From Veillonella tobetsuensis (GTDB taxonomy: Bacteria; Bacillota; Negativicutes; Veillonellales; Veillonellaceae): a stretch of 64,000 nt of DNA. Below are positions 28,704 through 39,000 of the stretch, piece after piece (within the stretch, counting starts at the first letter, position 1; each line of letters begins with the position of its first letter). The stretch is from NCBI RefSeq assembly GCF_001078375.1, contig NZ_BBXI01000017.1, positions 17,085 through 81,084 of the forward strand. Direction: 5' to 3'. Under the pieces are notes generated by a model. The model was not told the origin of the DNA. It saw only the letters and a program-made list of their open reading frames with translations, and made no database searches. The position numbers were made by a program, and so were the translations under genes.

Positions 28704-30251
28704 TTATAGAGGTTTACGAACCACGTCGATGATAGAGCCATCGCGGTATTCTACGATTGCGATGATGTCTTCGTCTTTGTCAGATACAGGAATATCTTGT
28801 GGTTTACCAACTAAGTCGAATGCTAATTGTTGTAATTCTTCAATTGTGTAGATAGGCAAGTTGCTATCTTTGAAGCGTTCAATCAAATCAGTACGAGCTG
28901 GGTTGATTGCAATACCGTATTCAGTAACGAGTACGTCAACGGAAGAGCCTGGTGTAATTACAGTTGCTACTTTATCACGGATCATTGGCAAGCGACCACG
29001 GATCAATGGGCAAGTAATAACCGTGCATTTAGCACCTGCTGCTGTATCAGAGTGACCGCCAGAAGCGCCCATCAATACACCGTTAGAGTCTGTCATTACG
29101 TTTACGTTGAAATCAAGGTCGATTTCAGTAGCACCAAGGAATACTACGTCTAGGTAGTTTGTAGTGCAGTCTGTCCATGGGTTAGCGTACATGGAAGCAG
29201 ACATTTCGATATGTGCAGGGTTTTTATCCAATGATGCAGCTGCAGTAGTATCGAATGTTTGAGTATCATAGATAGCTTTGATCAAACCTTCTTCAAGCAT
29301 ACCAGTTAAGATACCAGTAGCACCACCGATAGCAAAGCCACCAGCTTCACCGCGTTTGCGAAGTTTTTCAGCGATGAATTTTGCTACAGTCAATGGAGCA
29401 CCACCAGCGCCCAATTGGAATACGAAACCTTCTTTGATGATACCCGCTTGGTCAAGGAATTCACCAGCTAGTTCAGCGATTTTAATTTGAATAGGGTTCT
29501 TAGTGAAGCCAATTGCACCAGAAGCAATACCTTCTGGATCGCCGATGCTTTCAACAGGAACAACATAATCTACATCTGTTTGAGGGATGGCATAGTTGTG
29601 TACATAGTCAACCAAGTTATCAGTGATGATAACAGTTGTATCTGCATAGTGAGAGTCAACCTTAGCATAGCCAAGTGCGCCACATGCGGATTTACCCATA
29701 CGACCAGTTGCATTGCCGCGAGGGTCAGCTGTAGGAGCAGCCATGAAAGCTACGTCGATATGAACTTCGCCAGATTCGATAGCACGAGCACGGCCACCAT
29801 GAGGACGAATGACTACAGGGCGTTTTAATACGCCAGGGTTTTGTGTTAAGAATTTACCAAGACGATCGCGAAGACCAGATGTTTCGAGAGCTGTAACAGT
29901 ACCGTCTTGAATCATTTCTACCAAGAAGTCATGGCATGGAGACAAGGAAGAAGAAGCGATTGTAATATCTTTAATGCCTTTCGCTTGAACGCGTTCCATA
30001 ACCATTTTCATAACATAGTCGCCATTGCGCAAATGATGATGGAAGGACAATGTCATGCCATCTTTTACGCCAGCTTTTTCGATTGCTTCATCGATGGAAG
30101 CAAGAACTTTATTAGTACCAACACGGCTCATATGAACAGGTTTACCTGCACGTTTTGCCTTAGGTTCAATTGCGAATTCACCTTGATATACTTCGCGACC
30201 TTCTAGTGCTGGGATATTTGTTGGGATATCGCGACCTACTTTATTTAACAT
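28704..30251 (-). CDS. citF: Citrate lyase alpha subunit (citrate:acetyl-ACP transferase)
   Basis: 515 residues, the family length. The alpha subunit swaps the acetyl group on the acyl carrier protein for citrate, giving citryl-ACP and acetate. The sequence matches CitF throughout, e.g. KPVHMSRVGTNKVLASIDEAI, the glycine-rich GAGGAPLTVAKFIAEKLRKRG and MGASGGHSDTAAGAKCTVI. ATG 30251 lies inside the end of citE (11-base overlap) with AGGAG upstream, so translation is coupled. It is the last gene of the transporter-citD-citE-citF unit, followed by a strong terminator. Confidence 0.95.
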   Translation of the reverse strand: MLNKVGRDIPTNIPALEGREVYQGEFAIEPKAKRAGKPVHMSRVGTNKVLASIDEAIEKAGVKDGMTLSFHHHLRNGDYVMKMVMERVQAKGIKDITIASSSLSPCHDFLVEMIQDGTVTALETSGLRDRLGKFLTQNPGVLKRPVVIRPHGGRARAIESGEVHIDVAFMAAPTADPRGNATGRMGKSACGALGYAKVDSHYADTTVIITDNLVDYVHNYAIPQTDVDYVVPVESIGDPEGIASGAIGFTKNPIQIKIAELAGEFLDQAGIIKEGFVFQLGAGGAPLTVAKFIAEKLRKRGEAGGFAIGGATGILTGMLEEGLIKAIYDTQTFDTTAAASLDKNPAHIEMSASMYANPWTDCTTNYLDVVFLGATEIDLDFNVNVMTDSNGVLMGASGGHSDTAAGAKCTVITCPLIRGRLPMIRDKVATVITPGSSVDVLVTEYGIAINPARTDLIERFKDSNLPIYTIEELQQLAFDLVGKPQDIPVSDKDEDIIAIVEYRDGSIIDVVRKPL

Positions 30252-31206
30252 CGTATTCTGCTCCTTCCTCTAATTCAACTTTAATGCCTGCTGCACGAGC
30301 TTTATCAACTACGCGTTGTGCACGAACTACGATAGGACCATCGATCATCTTACCATCTACGGAAATTACGCCTTTATTGTTGCGCAATGCATCAGCATAG
30401 CTGTTCAATACCTTAACGGAATGAGCGATTTCTTTTTCATCAGGAGTGAATACTTCGTGGATAATTTTGATTTGGCTTGGGTGGATGCAAGATTTGCCGT
30501 CATAACCCAATGCTTTAATGAATTCAACTTCTTCGCGGAAACCTTGAGGGTCTTTTACGTCAGAGAATACAGTATCGATTACGCGGATACCTGCTTCGCG
30601 TGCTGCATGAAGGATTGTTTGACGAGCAAACAACAATTCAACAGCTGGTTTATGTTTACCTGTGCGAAGATCGGCACGGTAGTCTTCAGCGCCAAGAGCG
30701 ATAGCAACTACGCGAGGACCATGGCAGATTTCACGAACATTGTACAAGCCACGAACGGATTCAATAGCTACGATAATGTTGATTGTACCTTCTGGCCAGC
30801 CATTAGCTTTTTCCACTTCTTCAATTTTCTTCGCTACGATTTCAACTTCGGATACGTCTTCAGTTTTAGGTAAACGAATCATATCAGGTTTAGCTGGAAC
30901 GATAACATCAAGATCATCATAACCATAAGGAGTTTGTGTAGGATGGTTGATACGAACAACTGTTTCAGCGTGGAATTTACGGGATTTCAATGCTTCTGCA
31001 GTCAAAAGACGAGCTGTGTCTTTTTCTGTAATAGGCACGGAATCTTCGATATCGATCATGATGGAGTCAGAGCCGTGGATATCAGCACTGTTAATCATTT
31101 TTGGTGTATTACCAGGAACGAACATCATGGAACGGGATAAGCGTTTTTTAGCCGCTTCTGTAAGCGGATTAGTTTTTACTTCTGGAAATGTTTTATCGTT
31201 AGCCAT
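30241..31206 (-). CDS. citE: Citrate lyase beta subunit (citryl-ACP lyase)
   Basis: 321 residues, HpcH/HpaI-type TIM-barrel lyase. CitE cleaves citryl-ACP to oxaloacetate and acetyl-ACP. Motifs: RSMMFVPGNTPKMI at the start, the Mg-binding acidic motif SIMIDIEDSVP, VVRINHP, and IALGAEDYRADL with CIHPSQI near the end. It is slightly longer than most CitE proteins at both ends. Its ATG overlaps the citD stop codon by one base and its own end overlaps citF, as expected for equimolar subunits of one complex. Confidence 0.95.
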   Translation of the reverse strand: MANDKTFPEVKTNPLTEAAKKRLSRSMMFVPGNTPKMINSADIHGSDSIMIDIEDSVPITEKDTARLLTAEALKSRKFHAETVVRINHPTQTPYGYDDLDVIVPAKPDMIRLPKTEDVSEVEIVAKKIEEVEKANGWPEGTINIIVAIESVRGLYNVREICHGPRVVAIALGAEDYRADLRTGKHKPAVELLFARQTILHAAREAGIRVIDTVFSDVKDPQGFREEVEFIKALGYDGKSCIHPSQIKIIHEVFTPDEKEIAHSVKVLNSYADALRNNKGVISVDGKMIDGPIVVRAQRVVDKARAAGIKVELEEGAEYDVK

Positions 31207-31475
31207 TATGCTTTGCTCCCCCTTTCTAATGCGCCCAACACGCGAGCTTTAATTGTGTAATCCCAAGCGTTTTTATCTTGTACAGTTACTTTTACGCCAT
31301 CAAAACCAGCTTCTTTAACTGTATTCAAGATAACAGATTTAATTTGGTCGCCATATTGACGCATAACTTTGGAAGTCAATTCGATTTCGATGCCGCTAGC
31401 AATCGGTTCTACCGTAACTAATGCATCATTTTTTTCGTCGAAGCCTGCTTGCGCAGCTTTCACTAATTGTGCCAT
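31206..31475 (-). CDS. citD: Citrate lyase gamma subunit (acyl carrier protein), without the usual modified serine
   Basis: 89 residues from ATG 31475 (RBS AAAGGATG). Length, gene order and C-terminal region (VKVTVQDKNAWDYTIKARVLGAL) fit CitD, the carrier of the phosphoribosyl-dephospho-CoA group. In the characterised Klebsiella protein the group sits on the first Ser of G-T-L-E-S-S-D. Here the aligned stretch is G-F-D-E-K-N-D, confirmed from the bases at about 31420-31445, and no serine lies nearby. Either the attachment differs, or the operon serves a related lyase. The genes for the CitD-modifying enzymes (citC, citG, citX) are not in the window. Confidence 0.85.
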   Translation of the reverse strand: MAQLVKAAQAGFDEKNDALVTVEPIASGIEIELTSKVMRQYGDQIKSVILNTVKEAGFDGVKVTVQDKNAWDYTIKARVLGALERGSKA

Positions 31476-31513
31476 GTTACATCCTTTCACTAAAAAATAT
31501 ATCAAATGGCAAA

Positions 31514-31538
31514 GACCAGACCGTCGCGAAGTCTGGCC
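31514..31538 (-). terminator. Small hairpin between the acid transporter and citD
   Basis: Stem GACCAGAC / GTCTGGCC (inner CCAGAC/GTCTGG perfect) with a 9-base loop on the 105-base gap between the transporter stop and citD. It lacks a T run on the minus strand, so it is more likely a processing or attenuation hairpin than a full terminator. Confidence 0.3.
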
Positions 31539-31579
31539 TAAGCCGTAAAAACAATGATGATTATAAAATTATATGGTGA

Positions 31580-33001
31580 TTAAATCATACCAATGAAAGT
31601 CCACCAAGGGATACCTATTACAAAGAGTAAGATCCAGCTTAATACCGCTAAGATACCACCAGCAGTCCACCATTCTTTCAAGTTATTATAACCTGCAGAG
31701 TAGATAATAGGACCAGGGGATGCACCGTAGTGAGTTACGAGACCACCAAATGCATTTGTAGCAAGCAATACTAAACCAAACATAACAGGGTTAACACCGG
31801 CTGCCATACCTACTGTTAAGAATACAGGAAGCATGGATGCGATATATGCGGTACTAGAAGCGAATAAGTAACGAATAACAACGCTGATAGCGGAAAGAAT
31901 TAATACTACTACAAGTGGAGATACATCGAGTGCCAAGTTGGTTTGCATGAATGTAGCAAGCCAAGCAAAGAATTTAGCTTTTGTTAAAGCTGTAGATAAA
32001 CCAAGGATAGCACCGAACCAGATGAATGTGTTCCAAACAGCTTTTGTTTGAACCATATCTTCCCATGTGATGATGCCGGATAAGAAAACAACAGTCATAG
32101 CAACTAATGCTACTGCTGTAGGACTCAAATCAAAAGCGATAGCTGGGAAAAAATATCCAATAGAAGGCCATGCCCAACCAAGAAGAGCAAGAATGAATAC
32201 AACAGCCAAGATTTTTTCAGACATTTTCATAGCCCCTAATTTTGCAAGGCCTTCGTCTGCCAATTTCTTATTGTCGATTTTTACAGCTTCAGGACGGTCA
32301 ATCCAGTAGCCTACAAGAGGAACAAAAATCAACATTACAAGGCCAGGAATGGCCAAAGCCACTGCCCATTCGACCCAGTTCATAGTAAGGCCTGTAATCT
32401 TAGTAACGAAATCCAGTGCCAACACATTAGGAGCCATAGCTGTTAAGAACATAAAGGACGTAATCTTTGTTACGAAGTAACCATTCATCAAGATAAAGGA
32501 ACCGCCGCGTTTTGCAGTATCACCAGGGTAAGAACCGATAGATTCTGCAATGGATAAGTTAATAGGATATACGATACCAGCTGCACGTGCTGTATTAGAA
32601 GGTGTTGCTGGAGACAAGATTAAGTCAAGAAGCGCTGTTACATAGCCTAAACGCAATACGGTAGAACCGAATGCACGGATTAAGTGGTACGCTACACGGT
32701 GACCAAGACCAGTTTTACCAAATGCAACGCTCAAGGAGAAGGCTGCAATGATCATCCACAATGCTGTGGAGCCATAACCTACCAAAATATCTTTTGCATT
32801 GTCCATGAATAAGGCAGAAGCAGCTAATACAGATAATAAAATAATTTGAATTGGATATGGTTTTAAAATCAAACCTAAGATACCTGCGATGTAGAAACCA
32901 AATAGGCGCCACGCTTCCGCAGATAGTCCTGCTGGTGGAGTTGTAAACCAGAGGATAATTGGAATTAGCACGATAACGGCTAATTTTACAAGTCTTTCCA
33001 T
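31580..33001 (-). CDS. DASS-family sodium- or antiport-coupled dicarboxylate/citrate transporter
   Basis: 473 residues, about 11-12 membrane segments plus two hairpins. The family's substrate and sodium motifs are visible: SPATPSNTARAAG (Ser-Asn-Thr, about residue 135) and, in the second half, ASSTAYIASMLPVF and THYGASPGPIIYSAGY. It resembles CitT and the plastid 2-oxoglutarate/malate carriers of this family. Being the first gene upstream of citDEF, it probably brings in the acid cleaved by the lyase, perhaps against succinate or another product. The start follows AAAGGAAA and a promoter at 33112-33140. Confidence 0.92.
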   Translation of the reverse strand: MERLVKLAVIVLIPIILWFTTPPAGLSAEAWRLFGFYIAGILGLILKPYPIQIILLSVLAASALFMDNAKDILVGYGSTALWMIIAAFSLSVAFGKTGLGHRVAYHLIRAFGSTVLRLGYVTALLDLILSPATPSNTARAAGIVYPINLSIAESIGSYPGDTAKRGGSFILMNGYFVTKITSFMFLTAMAPNVLALDFVTKITGLTMNWVEWAVALAIPGLVMLIFVPLVGYWIDRPEAVKIDNKKLADEGLAKLGAMKMSEKILAVVFILALLGWAWPSIGYFFPAIAFDLSPTAVALVAMTVVFLSGIITWEDMVQTKAVWNTFIWFGAILGLSTALTKAKFFAWLATFMQTNLALDVSPLVVVLILSAISVVIRYLFASSTAYIASMLPVFLTVGMAAGVNPVMFGLVLLATNAFGGLVTHYGASPGPIIYSAGYNNLKEWWTAGGILAVLSWILLFVIGIPWWTFIGMI

Positions 33002-33111
33002 GTTTTTTCCTTTCTTATAAACATAGGCATATACTGTTCATCCTAACACTACCCAAGTAATTCGTAATACGCGACTATTACTTTATGAATTCTTGTATTT
33101 AGTATGATTTC

Positions 33112-33140
33112 ATTATACGTTGATAATCATTTTCTGAAAA
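33112..33140 (-). promoter_or_regulatory. Putative promoter of the transporter-citDEF operon
   Basis: Minus-strand TTTTCA (33135-33140), 17-base spacer, TATAAT (33112-33117), giving a leader of about 100 bases before the transporter start at 33001. The -10 is consensus, the -35 weak, which fits an activator-dependent promoter; the adjacent LysR gene is a candidate activator. Confidence 0.55.
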
Positions 33141-33237
33141 ATAGATTACCTTTATAGGGGTCATAAAAATTTTTATAACTGTCATTCATACTTTTTATGC
33201 ATTTTTCTCATAGATTTTTAGGTGTAAATGAAAAAAA

Positions 33238-33273
33238 TGCATGCATACACCTCTAACAAGATGTATACATGCA
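33238..33273 (-). terminator. Terminator after the LysR gene near cit
   Basis: Arms TGCATGCATACA (33238-33249) and TGTATACATGCA (33262-33273) pair with one mismatch and the minus strand continues into seven T. It lies 9 bases past the stop codon and separates lysR from the cit promoter. Confidence 0.75.
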
Positions 33274-33281
33274 CTTACATG

Positions 33282-34193
33282 TTATGATTTATATTCTCTA
33301 AAAATACTATCGTCTACGACAGTGTGTTTTTTATAGTAATCTCGTACGTACTCGATAAATGTTTTGACAGCAATTAAATTGGCCGACTCTTTTGTGTATA
33401 CCATATTGGTATCACGCGTAATATACGTGCCATCCTTGCTACGCAATGGGCTAACATAAATATCTTTGTCTTTACAAGATCCAAGCCCCATATAGGTTAG
33501 AATAGACCATCCTAGACCGGCCCGCACAAAATGACGACATGTACTCATGGAATTGACGTCCATCGCCACAATAGGAGGTTCTTCAAAATGCTCGGCACAC
33601 CATTTTTCAATGATATTAGCTACCGATGCATCAGTTTGGTATCGAATAAAGGGCACCTTCTCTAACGATTCTGGTGGTACTAACTCTTTATATACCAAGC
33701 AATACGGTTCTTCCAATAACAATTCTGAATTACCTGATACTTCATATCCACCGCGTGCAAACGCCACCATACAATCACCGGTATTAAACATCTTTACAAC
33801 TTGATGGCTGAAAGCTGTCTTAACTTGAATATGTACATCTGGATACTGTTCGCGGAACGATTTCAACAAAGCTGGTAATTCATAATCTGCAAAATTGATG
33901 GATGATGCAATCTTCAAGGTACCTTGAATCTTACCAGTAGACGATGTCAATGCATGGTCTAAGGCCTCTCTATCATGTAGCATGCGTTTGCAATAGTCAT
34001 AATAGATTTCACCTTGTGGCGTCAATGCAATACCTTCTGTGGTGCGAAGCAACAAGGAGTATCCTACACTATCCTCTAAATGACGCAGTCGATAGCTCAA
34101 AGCAGGTTGTGAAACAAATAACTTTTCAGCTGCTTTTGTTATATTACCTTCATCTACAACGGTTACAAAGGTACGCCATTCTTTATCATCCAT
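33282..34193 (-). CDS. LysR-family regulator upstream of the citrate lyase operon
   Basis: 303 residues from ATG 34193 (AAAGGAG 7 bases upstream; the frame runs on to 34217). N-terminal helix-turn-helix (WRTFVTVVDEGNITKAAEKLFVSQPALSYRLRHLEDSVGYSLLLR), then an effector-binding domain (about 92-290). Organic-acid gene sets are often controlled by a neighbouring LysR protein, so control of the transporter-citDEF unit is plausible. Same strand as those genes but separated by a terminator; it follows pyk after 45 bases and may be partly co-transcribed with it. Confidence 0.92.
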   Translation of the reverse strand: MDDKEWRTFVTVVDEGNITKAAEKLFVSQPALSYRLRHLEDSVGYSLLLRTTEGIALTPQGEIYYDYCKRMLHDREALDHALTSSTGKIQGTLKIASSINFADYELPALLKSFREQYPDVHIQVKTAFSHQVVKMFNTGDCMVAFARGGYEVSGNSELLLEEPYCLVYKELVPPESLEKVPFIRYQTDASVANIIEKWCAEHFEEPPIVAMDVNSMSTCRHFVRAGLGWSILTYMGLGSCKDKDIYVSPLRSKDGTYITRDTNMVYTKESANLIAVKTFIEYVRDYYKKHTVVDDSIFREYKS

Positions 34194-34238
34194 AGTCGTA
34201 CTCCTTTTTATGACCAACCTAATTACATTATATATTGC

Positions 34239-35987
34239 TTATCTAGCATTCGCAATGCCTGCAAAGACTTTGCCCCGTTCACCATCGATGGTAACCTCTG
34301 CGCCTTCAAGCAATACGTCATAAGCGTCTTTGGCGCCTAAAATGACAGGAATACCATACGTAATACCTGCAATAGCGCTATCCGATGTGTATCCATCTTC
34401 AACAGAAATGATACCGCCAGCGCGTTTAGCAATATTCATCAATTCTGGTTCCATAGTCCCTACTACAAGAATATCGCCGGATTGGAAGCTTTCATAATCA
34501 TTCTTATGATTAGCCGCAATAAATACGCGACCCGTAGCGGATTTACGCAAAATACCATTGCCAGACAACAATACCTTGCCTGCAATATGAACGCGAATCA
34601 TATTCGTAGTACCTGTAGAGCCAGAAGGTACGCCAGCGGTAACGACAACTAAATCACCAGAATTGATGGCATTTGCCCCAAGTGCACCGGTAATCGCCTG
34701 TTTTACCATCTCATCAGAGTTGATATTTTCACGGCCCTTGATGGCTTCAACACCCCAGCATAATTGCATGCGACGAATTGTTTCATCATGCGGTGTGATA
34801 GCGATAATTTTGCAAACTGGACGGTGACGAGCCACACTAATTGCAGTATGCCCAGATTCGGTGCATGTCAAAATAGCTGCTGCCCCAAGATCACTCGCAA
34901 CGCGCACACTGGCCAAACATACAGCCTCAGTGGTTGTCACATCATCGCTTTCCTGCGTTCTGCTCTTATGATCATAAATGACGGATTGCTCCGTTACCTC
35001 TGCAATGCGTGTCATCGTTGTAACAGCTTCTACAGGGTATGAACCATTAGCCGTTTCGCCAGACAACATAATCGCATCGGTGCCATCTAAGATGGCATTG
35101 GCCACATCACTCGCCTCGGCACGAGTTGGACGAGGGTTTTGAATCATAGACTCCAACATTTGTGTAGCCGTAATAACAGGTTTACCAAGACGATTACATT
35201 TTTCAATCATCATCTTTTGCAATACCGGTACTTCTTCGGCAGGAATTTCTACGCCCAAATCACCACGAGCAATCATAAGACCATCCGCTACATCGAGGAT
35301 TTCATCGATATTATTAACCCCTTCTGCATTTTCAATTTTGGCGATAATCTTAATATCCTTTTGTTCAGATTCCAAGATGCGACGAATGGCCACCACGTCC
35401 TTAGCACGTTGCATAAAGGATGCGGCCACAAAGTCCACGCCTTGTTGACAGCCAAAACGCAAATCTAATTCATCTTGCTCGGATACAGGTGGCAAGCTAA
35501 GCGCTACGCCTGGCACGGCCACCCGTTTGCGATTGCCGATTTCGCCACTATTTTGAACGGTGGTAATGATGTTATTACCTTCGATAGCATCGATGGTCAA
35601 TCGAACAAGGCCATCAGCTAAGAGAACCGTATCGCCAACATGCACGTCGCCTACTAAACCTTTATGGTTTACAGCACTAATCTCTGACGTGCCTTCTACA
35701 TCATCCGTAGTCAATGTAAATTGTTGCCCCGCTTCGAGGAACACCTTGCCCTCTTTAAATAGGCCAAGACGAACCTCAGGGCCCTTTGTATCGAGCAATA
35801 ATGCGATTGGTTTATTGACAATCATCGCCGCATCACGCACCATTTGCATGCGCTCCGCTTGCTCTTCATGCGAACCATGAGAGAAGTTAAAACGAGCTAC
35901 ATTCATGCCAGCGCGCATCATATCTTCTAAAATACCGAATTTATCCGTGCCCGGACCTACGGTACATACGATTTTTGTACGTTTCAT
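34239..35987 (-). CDS. pyk: Pyruvate kinase with C-terminal PEP-utiliser-like domain
   Basis: 582 residues: catalytic barrel with KIVCTVGPGTD, ARFNFSHG, the active-site stretch KIENAEGVNNIDEILDVADGLMIARGDLGVEIP and MLESMIQNPRPTRAE, then the regulatory domain. An additional C-terminal domain (about 480-582) is of the mobile PEP-enzyme type, as in Bacillus-group pyruvate kinases. In it the phospho-histidine motif TSHAA of PEP-utilising enzymes reads TSDSA, so it cannot be phosphorylated there. Interconverts PEP and pyruvate with ADP. Start with AGGAGG; 34 bases after dnaE, same strand. Confidence 0.96.
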   Translation of the reverse strand: MKRTKIVCTVGPGTDKFGILEDMMRAGMNVARFNFSHGSHEEQAERMQMVRDAAMIVNKPIALLLDTKGPEVRLGLFKEGKVFLEAGQQFTLTTDDVEGTSEISAVNHKGLVGDVHVGDTVLLADGLVRLTIDAIEGNNIITTVQNSGEIGNRKRVAVPGVALSLPPVSEQDELDLRFGCQQGVDFVAASFMQRAKDVVAIRRILESEQKDIKIIAKIENAEGVNNIDEILDVADGLMIARGDLGVEIPAEEVPVLQKMMIEKCNRLGKPVITATQMLESMIQNPRPTRAEASDVANAILDGTDAIMLSGETANGSYPVEAVTTMTRIAEVTEQSVIYDHKSRTQESDDVTTTEAVCLASVRVASDLGAAAILTCTESGHTAISVARHRPVCKIIAITPHDETIRRMQLCWGVEAIKGRENINSDEMVKQAITGALGANAINSGDLVVVTAGVPSGSTGTTNMIRVHIAGKVLLSGNGILRKSATGRVFIAANHKNDYESFQSGDILVVGTMEPELMNIAKRAGGIISVEDGYTSDSAIAGITYGIPVILGAKDAYDVLLEGAEVTIDGERGKVFAGIANAR

Positions 35988-36021
35988 ATATCCTCCTAAA
36001 TGGGATGGTATTTAATATACT

Positions 36022-39000
36022 CTATTGCACCTCTACGGCACCTTCACCTAATACCGCTTCAATGCATGCGATGATTTCATCTGTCGGTGCAAAGCATAAT
36101 TGAGGTGATAAATTAATTCGTTTTCGTTGTTTGTGTAAATATAATGCTGTCGGTACTTGCCCTTCTGCTTGTGAAAGTATTTCCTTCAACGCATTACTAT
36201 TCTCTGGCGTATCATAGGCACCTCGAATATGGATAGCGATTTGTCGTGCATTGTTGTAATTTACCTTTAACGGTGCAATGCGATCAGCAATAATCTGCAC
36301 ACCCTTTTCATCCGCATCAACACGGCCTCGCACCTTAACGACCATATCGACAGCCAAGAATTGTTGGCTCTGAGCAAATACCTTCGGAAATGCCACCACT
36401 TGAGCCGAACCAGAGTAATCTTCGATGCGAAGAATACTCATGACATCGCCCCGTTTTGTAGGTCTATCCCCTCTTTCAGCAATGAGACCACCAAAGGTAA
36501 TCGTTTGACCATCAAAACGCTCTGGGTTTTCAAGGAGTTGCCCTAATTCAAATAGGCCTTTCAGTTCCTTGTTATAGCCTTGCAATGGATGGCCCGTAAT
36601 ATAGAACCCGGTGTAGTCCTTTTCATCCTTCAATTTATCATCTTCCGATAAATCAGGTAAATTCGGTACCGGAATCATATCGACGTCATCTGTACTTTCA
36701 CCAAAGAGACTCATAGTACCCATGGCAGCATCCTTTTGCTGCTTAGCCCCTACAGCCTGTGCACTTTCATACATATGCAATAACTGATTCCGGTTCTCCT
36801 CGAATCCGTCCATCGCACCGCAGCGGATTAAGCTTTCTAGCAATCGTTTATTAACGACCTTGCTATCTACGCGGCGACAAAAATCGGTAATGCTCGTATA
36901 GAGCCCATTGGCCTCACGTTCGGCGATGAGTCGATCGATGGCATTATCCCCTACGTTCTTGATGCCCCCAAGACCAAAGCGAATGGCATTACCTTGTACG
37001 GCAAAGCTACGCAAGGAATGGTTTACATCGGGACCGAGGACCTGCACATTATGTTTTTTACAAGCATTGATATAGTATGTGAGCTTATCCATATTTTGCA
37101 TAAAGCTTGTCATGGTAGCGGCCATAAATTCTGGAAAATAATGCGCCTTAAGATACGCTGTTTGGTACGCAATATACGCATAGGCCGCACTATGGGATTT
37201 ATTAAAGCCATAACCGGCGAAGTAAACGAGCAAGTCAAATACTTCGTTTGCAATGGACTCTTCGATGCCATTGTTAATGGAACCTTGTATAAAGGATTCC
37301 CGTTGCGCCTTGAGGACAGATTCCTTTTTCTTACCCATCGCACGGCGCATCAAGTCCGCTTGCCCCAGGGAGAACCCACCCATGGCAGACGCAATTTGCA
37401 TAACCTGTTCTTGATAGAGAATAACGCCGAACGTATCTTTTAAAATCGGTTCCAAAATCGGATGTAAATAGGTTACCTCTTTTTTACCATGACGGCGATC
37501 GATAAAATCCGCCACCATGCCAGACCCCAAAGGACCTGGACGATAGAGTGCAACAAGAGGAATGAGATCCTCAAAATGCTCAGGTTTCAAATCCATAACG
37601 AGCTTGGTAATCCCATCGGATTCAAGCTGGAATACACCGGATGTATCGCCCTTAGTCAAGATATCGCAAGCCGCTTTATCATCTAATGGGATGGCATCTA
37701 AATCAAGGTCAATCCCTCGGTTTGCCTTGATTAACTTAAGGGCATCCCCCATAACGGTTAATGTACGGAGGCCCAAAAAGTCCATCTTCAACAGGCCTAA
37801 TTCTTCGATATTATCCTTATCATATTGAGTGACAAAGCCTTCTTCATTAGAGTTTTGTACAGGCACATGGTCATCTAGAGGATCTGCGGAAATTACGACG
37901 CCTGCTGCATGAGTGGACGAATTACGAGCAATACCCTCCAGCTTTTGGCCAAAATCAAATAGCTCTTTTACATTAGGGTCTGTATCATATAAGGCTTTTA
38001 AATCTTTACCCTTTAAGGCCTTTTCTAAGGTGATGCCCAATTCATTAGGTATCATCTTCGCAATGCGATTGACCTCAGCTAATGGTAAATCGAGCACACG
38101 ACCTACGTCACGAATAACGGCGCGGGCCGCTTCTGTACCAAAGGTGATGATTTGAGACACACGAGCCTGTCCATATTTTCGAGTTACATAATCGATAGCT
38201 TCGCCCCGCTTTTCATAGCAGAAGTCGATATCGATATCAGGCATGCTTACCCGTTCTGGATTTAGGAATCGTTCAAAGAGCAAATCGTATTGTAATGGGT
38301 CGAGCCCTGTAATGCCTAGTAAATAGGCTACAACAGAACCGGCTGCAGAGCCACGGCCTGGGCCTACAAGGATATCGTGTTCACGCGCATAGCGCACATA
38401 GTCCCATACAATAAGGAAATAGTCTTCAAAGCCCATCGTCCCGATAACATCGAGTTCGTAGTCTAGGCGTTTTTTAAGTTCTTCTGATGTATCGCCATAC
38501 AAACGAGGTATTTCTCGTTCACAAACCTTGCGCAAATAGGTCTTAGACGTTTCTCCTTCAGGCACGTCAAAGTGCGGCAAATGATGTTCATCAAAATTAA
38601 ATTCTACATTGCATCGGTCTGCAATCTTTAATGTGTTTTCTAAGGCCCCAGGGATGTGTCCAAAGAGATCTGCCATCTCGTCCCCAGATTTGAGATAAAA
38701 CTCATCATTAGGGAATTTCAAACGATCTACTTCGGCGCGACGTCGGCCCGTTTGAATACAAACGCGGATATCCTGAGCATCAGCGTCGTCTTTCATAACA
38801 TAGTGGAAATCATTGGACGCCACGATGCCTAGGCCATATTCGTCAGCTAATTGGCATAGCACTTGCTGAGCACGTAACTCTTCAGGTAAACCGTGATTTT
38901 GAATTTCTAAAAAGAAATTGTCTTTACCGAAGGTTTCAATGTACCATTCAACAGCACGGCGAGCTCCTTCCATATTATCTTGGAGAATATATTGAGGTAC

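Noticed and set aside
31514..31538. Full transcription terminator between the transporter and citD
   Set aside because: Stem is short and lacks a T run; the genes form a logical unit, so it was kept only as a weak hairpin.
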